Source of the DNA: a virus
DNA: 64,000 nucleotides
Reading direction: 5' to 3' (one strand)
IMG/VR virus record: IMGVR_UViG_3300003322_000266
Span: 17,456 to 81,455 of that record
In this document: positions 57,216 through 64,000 of the stretch, piece after piece
How the letters are laid out: every line of letters starts with the position of its first letter
Position numbering within the stretch: the stretch's first letter is position 1
Position numbers and translations under genes: made by a program
The notes under the pieces: generated by a model
Seen by the model: only the letters and a program-made list of their open reading frames with translations
Told to the model about the DNA's origin: nothing
Database searches by the model: none

Positions 57216-58431
57216 GATCGTCGGGGAGAGGGAGAGAGATGCGGCAGTTCTTGCAGCCCCAGGAAGGAGCATCGCCTGCCATGGCGATGACCATGGGCTG
57301 CGAGCAGTCGGGGCAGTTGCCGGAACCCGCATGCTCTGCGCTCATGTTGAGCTTCGCCTCGACCTCGGTGCTGGCCTGGACCTTGGCTTCCTTAAGGTCC
57401 TTCTTCACCTCGGCACCCTTGCCTTCCTTCTGCGCCTCGGACTCGAACTTCTTCATCATCTCTTCGAGGTCGCCGTTCTCCAGCATGTCCATCATTTCCT
57501 TGATGGCGTTCTGCATCATCTGCTCTTCGTCCGATGCCGTGGTCAGGACCTTGATCGAAGCGTGATGCGCTGCAGCGCCAGCTGCACCCTTGACGGCCGC
57601 CTTGAGCAACGCTTCCTGCGCCAGGTGCGTGCCGAAGTGCTGAACGAAGGCGACGATGCCGTGCGCGGCACCACCGGTCAGAAGCAGAGAGGCCGTGACG
57701 GCAGCGATGTCGGCAGCGACGGCACCCATCGCGTGCTTGTCTTCGTGCTCAAGAGACTTGCCGGTCGCCAACTTCTTCATGGCGACGCCGGCCGTCTTCC
57801 ACTCCTTCGCGTCCTTCTTCAAGTGGCTGATGATGTGGCCGGTCTTCTTTCGCAGGAAGCCGACCGCAGCCTTGCGCTTCTCGCCACCCGGCTTCATGTC
57901 GGGATGCTTCAGGTCTTCCATCGTCGGCTTGGCCGGAGTGCCAACGTTCTCGTGATCCGAGTTCGCAGGCGGCTTCTCGCTCGGCTTCGTCTTCTGCGGA
58001 GCGTGACCCGGATGGCCAGGACCCTTCGACTTGGTCGGAGCAGGAGTCTGTGGCTTCGGCGCCTTCTTCTCGGTCGGCGAAGTCTTGCCTGGCTCTTGAC
58101 CCGTCATCGACTTGTGCATCTCGGCGTACTTGGAGTTCGGGTGTTCAGCCACGTACTCCTTCTTCGCTTCCGGGCTCATCTCGACCCACCACCGCGCGAC
58201 GTCGCCTTCGGCCCGGACTTCTTGCCGACCCGGCTTCGGGCTCTCGACCAGCTTCTCGTCACGGGCTTGGATCTCTTCCTTGCTCATGCCCGAAGCTGCA
58301 AGCCACATCTTCAGCGGAACTGGCTGCGGCGTCGCCTGAGGCTTGGCCACGACTGGCTCGGCATCACCACCGGTCTTGACGTGGAAGGCGGTGAGCGCCA
58401 TCGGCTGACCGAACGACTTTGGGATCTTCAT
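57166..58431 (-). CDS. Head-region protein sharing a portal motif, 421 aa
   Basis: From ATG 58431 with AAGGAG upstream. The segment VPLKMWLAASGMSKEE near residue 37 is almost identical to a portal segment. EMSPEAKKEYVAEHPNSKYA (about 98-117) is a module common in phage head proteins. A Pro/Lys-rich stretch, then small-residue helices (AVAADIAAVTASLLLTGGAA), acidic helices, and a C-terminal zinc ribbon (CPDC ... CKNC) complete it. Possibly a prohead core or internal head protein; unproven. Confidence 0.6.
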   Translation of the reverse strand: MKIPKSFGQPMALTAFHVKTGGDAEPVVAKPQATPQPVPLKMWLAASGMSKEEIQARDEKLVESPKPGRQEVRAEGDVARWWVEMSPEAKKEYVAEHPNSKYAEMHKSMTGQEPGKTSPTEKKAPKPQTPAPTKSKGPGHPGHAPQKTKPSEKPPANSDHENVGTPAKPTMEDLKHPDMKPGGEKRKAAVGFLRKKTGHIISHLKKDAKEWKTAGVAMKKLATGKSLEHEDKHAMGAVAADIAAVTASLLLTGGAAHGIVAFVQHFGTHLAQEALLKAAVKGAAGAAAHHASIKVLTTASDEEQMMQNAIKEMMDMLENGDLEEMMKKFESEAQKEGKGAEVKKDLKEAKVQASTEVEAKLNMSAEHAGSGNCPDCSQPMVIAMAGDAPSWGCKNCRISLPLPDDHEYFKKQGQGTEAQVR

Positions 58432-59054
58432 GACTGCTCCTTGACTTTGCGCTCGCGGCGCAGTGGAATGCGTGAGGTGGACTCGACCTGTTTGATCCAG
58501 TCCTCGAAATCGAAATCTATGGTGATGCCGAGCCCTTGCTCGAGGCCGTAGATGCCGATCAGACTTGCGTCGAGTTGGTGGGGCTGGACACGCACCCGCT
58601 TGTAGACCTCCTTGAGGTCGATGTCGAAGCGGCGCTGCATCGAGTTCTTCCACACCGAAGCGATCGTGAGCTTGATCGGAGTGTCTGGGTACGTGCCACC
58701 AATGAGGCCGAGCATGGCGCTGACCTGCTCGATCAGCGGACCCATGGACGAACCGCCACGAGTCTGAAACCGTTCGGCGATGATGCCGTTCGGCTCGTAC
58801 TTCATCCAGCCCTTGACTTCAGTGAGGAAGTTCCGCCGCGTTATGGCGAAGGCAACCAGGTCGTTGACCGGCTTCATCATCACCGAGTTCAGGTAGCACT
58901 TGGCGACGCCGTGCTCGAGACCGACGAGTGCGATCCCGAAATTGCGTGACCCAGGGTCCATGGCGAGCATCAACTTGTCGGGTTTGCCGGCCAGGACTTT
59001 CGGTAGCGTGTATGGGGTGTTCGGCTTCTGCGCTTTCTTTTTCCGGCGACTCAT
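58428..59054 (-). CDS. RuvC-like Holliday junction resolvase, 208 aa
   Basis: RNase H-fold resolvase pattern: Asp33 in LAMDPGSRNFGIAL, Glu94 in GIIAERFQTRGGSS, and His159 with Asp162 in VQPHQLDASLIGIYG. It would clear branches before packaging, the job of gp49 in T4 by a different fold. It lies between TerL and head genes. The start codon 59054 is inside an inverted repeat that may block its ribosome site. Confidence 0.85.
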   Translation of the reverse strand: MSRRKKKAQKPNTPYTLPKVLAGKPDKLMLAMDPGSRNFGIALVGLEHGVAKCYLNSVMMKPVNDLVAFAITRRNFLTEVKGWMKYEPNGIIAERFQTRGGSSMGPLIEQVSAMLGLIGGTYPDTPIKLTIASVWKNSMQRRFDIDLKEVYKRVRVQPHQLDASLIGIYGLEQGLGITIDFDFEDWIKQVESTSRIPLRRERKVKEQS

Positions 59055-59101
59055 GGTGAGGTACCCATCTTATGTTGGCATAAAATTAGCGCCTCACCAT
59101 G
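59052..59101 (-). promoter_or_regulatory. Inverted repeat and AT-rich motif over the resolvase start
   Basis: CATGGTGAGG and CCTCACCATG form a perfect 10-bp inverted repeat around a 30-nt loop that contains the recurring motif (GCTAATTTTATGCCAAC on the minus strand, 59074-59090). In RNA that covers the whole element the start codon would be paired; RNA started at the motif lacks the 5' arm and would leave it free. That predicts promoter-dependent translation, as with T4 late genes. Inference from sequence. Confidence 0.55.
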
Positions 59102-59106
59102 TGATC

Positions 59107-61203
59107 TCAGCGCAAAGAGCGACCGACGAACCCGGGCTTGGGCATCGCCACCGCTTCCTTGACGTACGCCACGTTGGCCTTTTGCAGCCTCTCCATGACC
59201 ACCGGATTGTGAATCAGAGTCTGGAGAACCAGCGCACGATAGATGTCGTCAGTGAAGCCAGGGCCCTTGGTCGGGCACTTCTTGTGGCCGCCGTCGACCA
59301 CGGTAAGCATCTGGAGCAAGAGATGCTTCATCGGCTGCTCCCGCAGCGTCTTGAACTCGATGTACTCGCCGGCTGCGACCTGCCGGTAGTCCTTCTCAGG
59401 AATGTAGGGCAGAATGATCGAGCCGTTCTCCATCATCGTCGTCAGCGCGTCGAAGTCAAAGCGACGAGGCGAGTACTGCTTGGTCAGACACCGGTCCTTT
59501 TCCTTGCCGTTCTCCATGTACTTGCCCATGTCGGCGCGAGCACGAGAAAGGATGTCGAGTGACTGCCACTGGTCAGCGATCAGCGCCACAGCATTGACGT
59601 CACGCAGGACTGGGAGGATGACCTCCAGGTACATGCGGTTGAAGTCGATCTTTCGCCCGTCATAGGCCATGCACTCGAGCACAGTGCTGATTACCGTCTT
59701 CTGCTGCGCGAAGTCGAAGTGACCTGCAGTCAGCGTGAAGCTGTTGTTGGTGTGACCTGCGTCGATGGTGACCACCGATGGGTAGCGCGGTGTGTAGACC
59801 TTGACGAGCTTGCCGTAGACGAAGCCAGGTTCATCGTGGCGGTGCTGCAGCACGTGCGTGTTCTTGCCCTTGAAGAGCGTGAACGGAACCGACCCGGGCT
59901 TCAGGAAGGTCTGGTGAACACGTGGTGGGTTGGCACCGAAGTCGCGCTCTGCCTTCTCAGCGTTCAGCGCGTACTTCATCTTGATGAACGGCGAGTCGCG
60001 GTCGATCGCAGGGTTCACCTTCCAGGTCGGGAGGTTAACGCCCAGGATCTGCTTGCGACCTTCTTCTGTCCTCGAGTCGGCGAGCAGACGCATCACCTTG
60101 TCACGGACCGAGATCGGACTGGAGACACCGAGCATCAGTGCCGGTGGGCAGTTCTTGCCTTCCTTCAGCAGCGCGATCTGAATCGACTGCGCGGTCACCA
60201 GCGAGTTCGTCAGTGACTTGTGAGCTTCGTCACTATTGGCGCGGTCAGAGGTCTCGTCTTCCTCGTCGTTGCCACTGGGCAGCGGGAACAGACCAAGTTC
60301 GTCGATGAGCGCCATGATCCGAGTGTCACCACGAAGGGTTTGCGACTTCGGATTCGTCGGGTACATCTTCAAACCACGGTGGAAGTACTTGATGAACTCG
60401 TCCTTCTTTCGGTAGAGTTCGGTCCCGTACTTGTTGCCGTAGTAGTCGAGCATCTCGTGCAGTTGGTCGAACCACGAGCTCTCGTTGATGATGTTGCGGT
60501 ACGGCGTCCAAAGAACAGCGAACGCCTTGTCGTAGGTCAGAGACACGAATGTCGTGGTCAGTTCGGTTGACCGCTGCATCGCCGTCGTCAGATCAGCCAG
60601 ACGAGGGAACTTCAGCATCCGATGGGTGTGGTACGCCGCGTAGCCAGCAGCGGAGCTAGACTTGCCAGAGCGCTGACCCAGCACGTTCACCAGTTCGGTG
60701 TAGTTGTTGAGACCGTGCTTCTCGATCAGTTCCCACTTGAAGGTCTTGCACTTCGAGCACTTGCCATGATGCAGGACCTCCAGACCTTCCTTGATGTCAA
60801 CGCTCGGCTTGTCCTTCGGCACGTGCTCGACGAACCAGTCGAGGTCAAGCCACTTCTTGTTCGAGCAGCGTGGACACACCTCACCGAAGAGCATGAGGCC
60901 GATCCACATTTGGACCATCCACGGCGGGTGCGCGTCCTTGCCGATGATGTTGAAGGCGAAGTCGTAGTACGATCCACCATGTGCCAGATCGCGATCATCG
61001 ATCTTCATGTCTCGAAAGAGACCGGTATCCGGGTCCTTCGACTCGGCCATGAGCTTCACGATGTCGAACTCATCGTCGTAATGCTTGCGCGGCACGGCGA
61101 TACCAGCATCGCTCTCTTCGAACCCTGCTTCGGCAATCACTTGCCCACCGGGCATGAGCCCGGGGAACAGTTCAGCCACCTTCTTGTCAAACTCGCTTGC
61201 CAT
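59107..61203 (-). CDS. Terminase large subunit, 698 aa
   Basis: Packaging motor and headful nuclease. Walker A is GQRSGKSS at 176-183, Walker B MALIDELGLF near 300, then an RNase H-like nuclease with Asp in VVTIDAGHTNNSF (about 480), Asp in ALIADQW (about 550) and the Asp pair in GFTDDIYRAL (about 660). Before the ATPase, four cysteines (CPRC at 110-113 and CSKC at 149-152) form an extra zinc knuckle. ATG 61203 overlaps the previous gene by 17 bp. Confidence 0.9.
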   Translation of the reverse strand: MASEFDKKVAELFPGLMPGGQVIAEAGFEESDAGIAVPRKHYDDEFDIVKLMAESKDPDTGLFRDMKIDDRDLAHGGSYYDFAFNIIGKDAHPPWMVQMWIGLMLFGEVCPRCSNKKWLDLDWFVEHVPKDKPSVDIKEGLEVLHHGKCSKCKTFKWELIEKHGLNNYTELVNVLGQRSGKSSSAAGYAAYHTHRMLKFPRLADLTTAMQRSTELTTTFVSLTYDKAFAVLWTPYRNIINESSWFDQLHEMLDYYGNKYGTELYRKKDEFIKYFHRGLKMYPTNPKSQTLRGDTRIMALIDELGLFPLPSGNDEEDETSDRANSDEAHKSLTNSLVTAQSIQIALLKEGKNCPPALMLGVSSPISVRDKVMRLLADSRTEEGRKQILGVNLPTWKVNPAIDRDSPFIKMKYALNAEKAERDFGANPPRVHQTFLKPGSVPFTLFKGKNTHVLQHRHDEPGFVYGKLVKVYTPRYPSVVTIDAGHTNNSFTLTAGHFDFAQQKTVISTVLECMAYDGRKIDFNRMYLEVILPVLRDVNAVALIADQWQSLDILSRARADMGKYMENGKEKDRCLTKQYSPRRFDFDALTTMMENGSIILPYIPEKDYRQVAAGEYIEFKTLREQPMKHLLLQMLTVVDGGHKKCPTKGPGFTDDIYRALVLQTLIHNPVVMERLQKANVAYVKEAVAMPKPGFVGRSLR

Positions 61204-61867
61204 CTTGTCCTCGCTTGAGAGCAGAAGCCAGAGATGCCTGGCCCTTCTTCATAGTCGAGGCCAGTTTCTCTTGCCCATCAGCCATGGTCTTCATGAGCTG
61301 GAGCAACTTCTGCGTGTCGGAATCCGGCTGCTGCATTCTCGGACCGAGAAGCATGGGCAGGAAATCCTCTGGGAGATCAAAATAGTCGAGGACGAACAGG
61401 GCGACCTTGATGGTCGTCGCACAGTTGACCATGTTGTCGAACCTGGAGAAGATCCCAGTGTCGATGGTCGTGTTGAACATGCGCTCGGCGACGTCACGCG
61501 CCTGAATCACACCTCCTGGAGCAGCCAGAGTGAGCGGAGCTAGCTCCTTGAGGAAGAACTCACGAACCTCCTGAATACCGCTCCGGAGTAGGTCTGGAAC
61601 CTCTTTTTGGAAGGTTTTTAGGCGGGTTGTGACCGCATCATCGATGTGTTCCAGAGTCGGTGGCTTGAACTCTTGACGCCTGCGCGCGATCTTGTCCTTC
61701 TCGGACTCCAGCTGAAACCAGAAGCGTGACTCGCGACGGCCGAACCGTGAGACCTTCTTCTTCACGGGTTCGTCCGGCACTACTGAGTACGCGACGTTGA
61801 GGAGCCCTTTGGTAAGGGCGTCCTCTTGGTCCAGCTGGGCTTGTGGGGCACCAGTTGGGGTTTCCAT
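61187..61867 (-). CDS. Hypothetical protein upstream of TerL, 226 aa
   Basis: ATG 61867 begins two bases after the recombinase stop; ATGs slightly upstream are also possible. Polar N-terminus, a helical middle (LLRSGIQEVREFFLKELAPL, VALFVLDYFDLPEDFLPMLL) and a charged repeat-like end (KLASTMKKGQASLASALKRG). Small terminases often lie directly upstream of TerL, so this is the best candidate by position, but it has no helix-turn-helix I can identify. Confidence 0.5.
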   Translation of the reverse strand: METPTGAPQAQLDQEDALTKGLLNVAYSVVPDEPVKKKVSRFGRRESRFWFQLESEKDKIARRRQEFKPPTLEHIDDAVTTRLKTFQKEVPDLLRSGIQEVREFFLKELAPLTLAAPGGVIQARDVAERMFNTTIDTGIFSRFDNMVNCATTIKVALFVLDYFDLPEDFLPMLLGPRMQQPDSDTQKLLQLMKTMADGQEKLASTMKKGQASLASALKRGQDGKRV

Positions 61868-61868
61868 A

Positions 61869-63464
61869 TCAGTCGTCGCCTTCGTCATCATCGTCAGCGC
61901 CGGTCGTCGCTTTCGCGTTCAGCGCTTCGATGTACTTCTCTTCGGCCTTGCCACTCTTGATCTGCTTGAAGCACATCGAGCGCAAGTTCATCGGCGGGTA
62001 GCCGGCCTTCTTGGACATCTGCACCATGTCGTCCTTGGCGCCGAGAATCCAGAGCTTCATCTCCTGCCACGTCATCGGCTTCGACACGCCGTTGTCGCCG
62101 AAGTTCAGCTTGAAGGCCTTGCGAGTGCCGGTCACCTGGCCCGTCTCTTTCAGGAACAGCATGGTGTCGAAGACCGGATCGATACCGCGAGCCTGACCGT
62201 CGCCGTCTTCGACCCAGATACGGATGAAGGTCTCGCGCTCCGGAGTCCAGAGCTTGTTCTTCACCGCCTTGAGGTGGACGATGCGATACGTGTCCTTGCA
62301 GCCCTTGAACTCGACGCTGGGCTCGACCTCCTTGAACTTCTTGTTCGTGGTCATGCCGGCCTTGAACGGATGGGCCGAGTCGGAGCGCTTGGTCTGGCGG
62401 ATGCGAACGTCAGAGAACTGACGCAGGGCTTCGCCGCCCTTCTCTTCTTCCTGAGGGCCGTAGACTTGACCCGGGTTCTTGCGCAGGTGGTTCAGACCCC
62501 AGACCATGACCATCTTGTCGGCCATGCGACCCTTCACGCGCTCGAGTTGCTTCGAGAACGCCGAGGCCTTGACCGCGAACTGGTTGCCGATCTCTTCCTC
62601 GTCCTTGATCTTCGGCTGCATTGCCGTGTACGAGTCGACGAAGATGATGCCCTGCATCTTGTCGTTCGGCGCCTTGACCCACAGGCCGTTGCCGTACTTG
62701 CGAGTCATGCCGGCATCGATCGCTTCACCGAGCTTGGATCGAGTGCCCTTCTTCTTGTCGTCCTCGAAGATGAGCCACCACTCGCCCTCGACGTAGCGCT
62801 TGTCTGGCAGATCACGCAGCACTTCCGACAACCAGTCGTAGAAGCGCTCGAGGATGGTCTCAGCACGGTACCGAACGCGAGGCGGCGTGATCCACTTGCC
62901 GGTCTTCTTGTCCTTCTTGCCGAAAATCTGATCGATCGAGAGGTTGATGCCACCGGTCTTGAGCACCGATGCGACATACGGCTTCGAGTTCTTGGTCGAG
63001 CCTTCGTAGTCCCACCACGCGATGATCGGGATCTCTTCCTTGATGGCGTTGGCCATGGCCACCAGGGCCAGGGTCGTCTTCGCCGCTTGCTCGTTGCCTG
63101 CGCCGGTCAGCATGCAAGGACGCATGCCTTCACCGAGGATCATGTCGGTGCAGAGGTTGCCCGTACTCATTGCCGGTGCAACGTCGAGACTGGAAGACTC
63201 GACGCCCTGCCGCTTGGCGATCACGTCCATCGTGTCGCTGTACATGGAGAGCAGGTCGAGTACTGCTACGCCCTTCTTTTTCTTCTGCGGCGGCTCCTCT
63301 TCGGCAGCCGACTTCTTCGCCTTGGCGATCGCCTTCGCACTCGCTTCCTTGGAAGCTGCTTCGAGCTTGCTGATGGACTTCTTGAGCTTGGCTTCGGCGA
63401 CGGAACGCATCTTCGCGTTGCCAGTCTTCGCCGGCGCCTTCTTCACGGAGTTCTTGGTAGCCAT
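61869..63464 (-). CDS. UvsX/RecA-like recombinase with basic N-terminal extension
   Basis: 531 aa from ATG 63464 with AAGGA upstream. Recombination protein that pairs ssDNA with duplex. Walker A is GAGNEQAAKTT at 121-131, with Ala instead of the usual Gly before Lys, a deviation also known in phage UvsX. Walker B is IIFVDSYTAM near 285, and WWDYEG provides the conserved acidic site. Residues 1-65 are Lys/Ala-rich, and the last nine are DDDDEGDD-type acidic, like a self-regulatory tail. Upstream sits an acidic/basic block protein behind a terminator. Confidence 0.85.
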   Translation of the reverse strand: MATKNSVKKAPAKTGNAKMRSVAEAKLKKSISKLEAASKEASAKAIAKAKKSAAEEEPPQKKKKGVAVLDLLSMYSDTMDVIAKRQGVESSSLDVAPAMSTGNLCTDMILGEGMRPCMLTGAGNEQAAKTTLALVAMANAIKEEIPIIAWWDYEGSTKNSKPYVASVLKTGGINLSIDQIFGKKDKKTGKWITPPRVRYRAETILERFYDWLSEVLRDLPDKRYVEGEWWLIFEDDKKKGTRSKLGEAIDAGMTRKYGNGLWVKAPNDKMQGIIFVDSYTAMQPKIKDEEEIGNQFAVKASAFSKQLERVKGRMADKMVMVWGLNHLRKNPGQVYGPQEEEKGGEALRQFSDVRIRQTKRSDSAHPFKAGMTTNKKFKEVEPSVEFKGCKDTYRIVHLKAVKNKLWTPERETFIRIWVEDGDGQARGIDPVFDTMLFLKETGQVTGTRKAFKLNFGDNGVSKPMTWQEMKLWILGAKDDMVQMSKKAGYPPMNLRSMCFKQIKSGKAEEKYIEALNAKATTGADDDDEGDD

Positions 63465-63492
63465 TGCTATCCTTGTGGTCTGGAAATGGCAA

Positions 63493-63522
63493 GGGCCGGT
63501 TGGAGCAAAATCCAACCGGCCC
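63493..63522 (-). terminator. Strong hairpin between the block protein and the recombinase
   Basis: Perfect 12-bp stem GGGCCGGTTGGA / TCCAACCGGCCC with a 6-nt loop, 27 bp behind the stop of the acidic protein and 28 bp before the recombinase start. The T-tract is short (TTGCC). It may partly terminate or protect the upstream message. Confidence 0.7.
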
Positions 63523-63548
63523 CGTCGTGTCAGCGCGTGAGCGCTGGG

Positions 63549-64000
63549 TCAGTCATCGTCGTCCTCGAAGTCATCCGAGTCGTCGTCATCGTCATCGTCC
63601 TTGGACTTCTTGCCCTTGGAAGCCGACTTCTTGGCCGGTGCCTTCTTCGCGGCCGGCTTCTTCGACTTCGACTTGGGCTTCTCGTCCTCGTCTTCCTCGT
63701 CATCGTCGTCCGAATCCGAGTCGTCATCATCGTCGAAGTCGTCATCGTCGTCATCCGACTTCGACTTCTTGCCCTTGGCCTTCGGCGCCGGCTTCTTCTT
63801 GCCCTTCGGCTTCTCGTCTTCGTCCTCGTCGTCGAAGTCGTCGCCATCATCGTCATCGTCCGAGTCATCATCGTCCGAATCCGAGTCATCGTCATCGTCG
63901 TCCTCGGCCGGCTTCTTGCCCTTCTTCGCCGGCGCCTTCTTCGACTTGGGCTTCTCGTCCTCGTCCTCGTCGTCATCGTCGTCCGAGTCGGAGTCGTCAT
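63549..64000 (-). CDS. Acidic/basic block protein, partial at its 5' end
   Basis: The frame that fits the neighbours' codon use encodes 149 residues to TGA 63549 and runs off the right edge without a start. It alternates Asp/Glu/Ser runs (DDSDSDDDDD) with Lys/Pro/Ala runs (KAPAKKGKKPA, KKPAAKKAPAKK). EDEDEKPK opens a basic block at visible residues 11, 58 and 102, so there are three units of 44-47 residues. The basic parts resemble histone H1 or AlgP-like tails; the acidic parts resemble SSB or nucleolin tails. Likely disordered and DNA- or protein-binding; possibly the tail of an ssDNA-binding protein. Confidence 0.7.
   Translation of the reverse strand, partial: DDSDSDDDDDEDEDEKPKSKKAPAKKGKKPAEDDDDDDSDSDDDDSDDDDDGDDFDDEDEDEKPKGKKKPAPKAKGKKSKSDDDDDDFDDDDDSDSDDDDEEDEDEKPKSKSKKPAAKKAPAKKSASKGKKSKDDDDDDDSDDFEDDDD

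Noticed and set aside
56854-58551. 565-codon plus-strand frame with long Leu/Phe stretches resembling a membrane protein
   Set aside because: Hydrophobic runs are the complement of Lys/Glu-rich coding on the minus strand; no promoter or ribosome site.
63530-64000. A 156-codon Arg/Thr/Met-rich open frame on the minus strand at the right edge
   Set aside because: It is the out-of-frame reading of the Asp/Lys block repeats; the product is implausible and the true frame ends at 63549 without a start in the window.
1-64000. tRNA genes
   Set aside because: No cloverleaf-like stretch with a GTTCRA-type T arm was noticed in the few noncoding gaps; a dedicated search would be decisive.

Overview
The window is a gene-dense, GC-rich stretch of a large myovirus (contractile-tailed phage) genome. 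The evidence is a complete packaging and tail block: terminase large subunit, portal, tube-fold protein, tape-measure candidate, and P2/T4-type baseplate hub, spike and wedge proteins. With it come a RecA/UvsX-like recombinase, a clamp loader and a multi-gene receptor-binding and lysis island. The gene load, the small conserved hypotheticals and the phage-encoded replication genes suggest a jumbo or near-jumbo phage of a GC-rich Gram-negative host; the nested spanin pair requires an outer membrane. The host genus cannot be fixed from sequence alone, although DUF2827-type glycosyltransferases hint at Burkholderiales-like hosts. I saw no tRNA, rRNA, CRISPR array or transposase.

Layout. (1) 1-10254, minus strand: about 25 tightly packed, often ATGA/GTGA-overlapping genes, mostly small and unrecognised. 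Recognisable members are a DnaX/RFC-type clamp loader, a Cas4-like PD-(D/E)XK nuclease, a Lar-like zinc ribbon, small membrane proteins and winged-helix-like proteins. One of the latter looks frameshifted. (2) 10255-10366: divergent intergenic region. (3) 10367-33062, plus strand: adhesion and lysis island. It has giant fibre/adhesin proteins with FN3-like, IPT-like, cadherin-like and Ig-like modules, two paralogous beta-helix proteins (likely capsule depolymerases), a GH5-like glycosidase, a holin candidate, a nested i-spanin/o-spanin pair and a GH19 endolysin. Strong hairpin terminators separate the subunits. (4) 33130-33165: bidirectional terminator between convergent blocks. (5) 33177-64000, minus strand, read right to left: an acidic/basic block protein, UvsX-like recombinase, an unknown protein, TerL, RuvC-like resolvase, two unknown head-region proteins, MmcB-like nuclease, portal, small connector-region proteins, tube-fold protein, gp26-like hub protein, tape-measure candidate and a two-enzyme tail lysin. 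Baseplate hub, gp53-like, spike, gp25-like and gp6/J-like proteins follow, then fibres, two tandem DUF2827 glycosyltransferases, a 5'-3' exonuclease and a small zinc-binding protein.

How it fits together: the right block builds and fills the virion and couples packaging to recombination (UvsX, RuvC-like, MmcB-like). The plus island supplies variable host recognition and exit from the cell. The left block carries replication and host-takeover functions. An AT-rich motif (consensus YWAATTTNATG) recurs in the rare intergenic gaps on both strands and is my best candidate for a phage-specific promoter element. Some start codons below were chosen by Shine-Dalgarno spacing and stop/start overlap rather than by the longest open frame.
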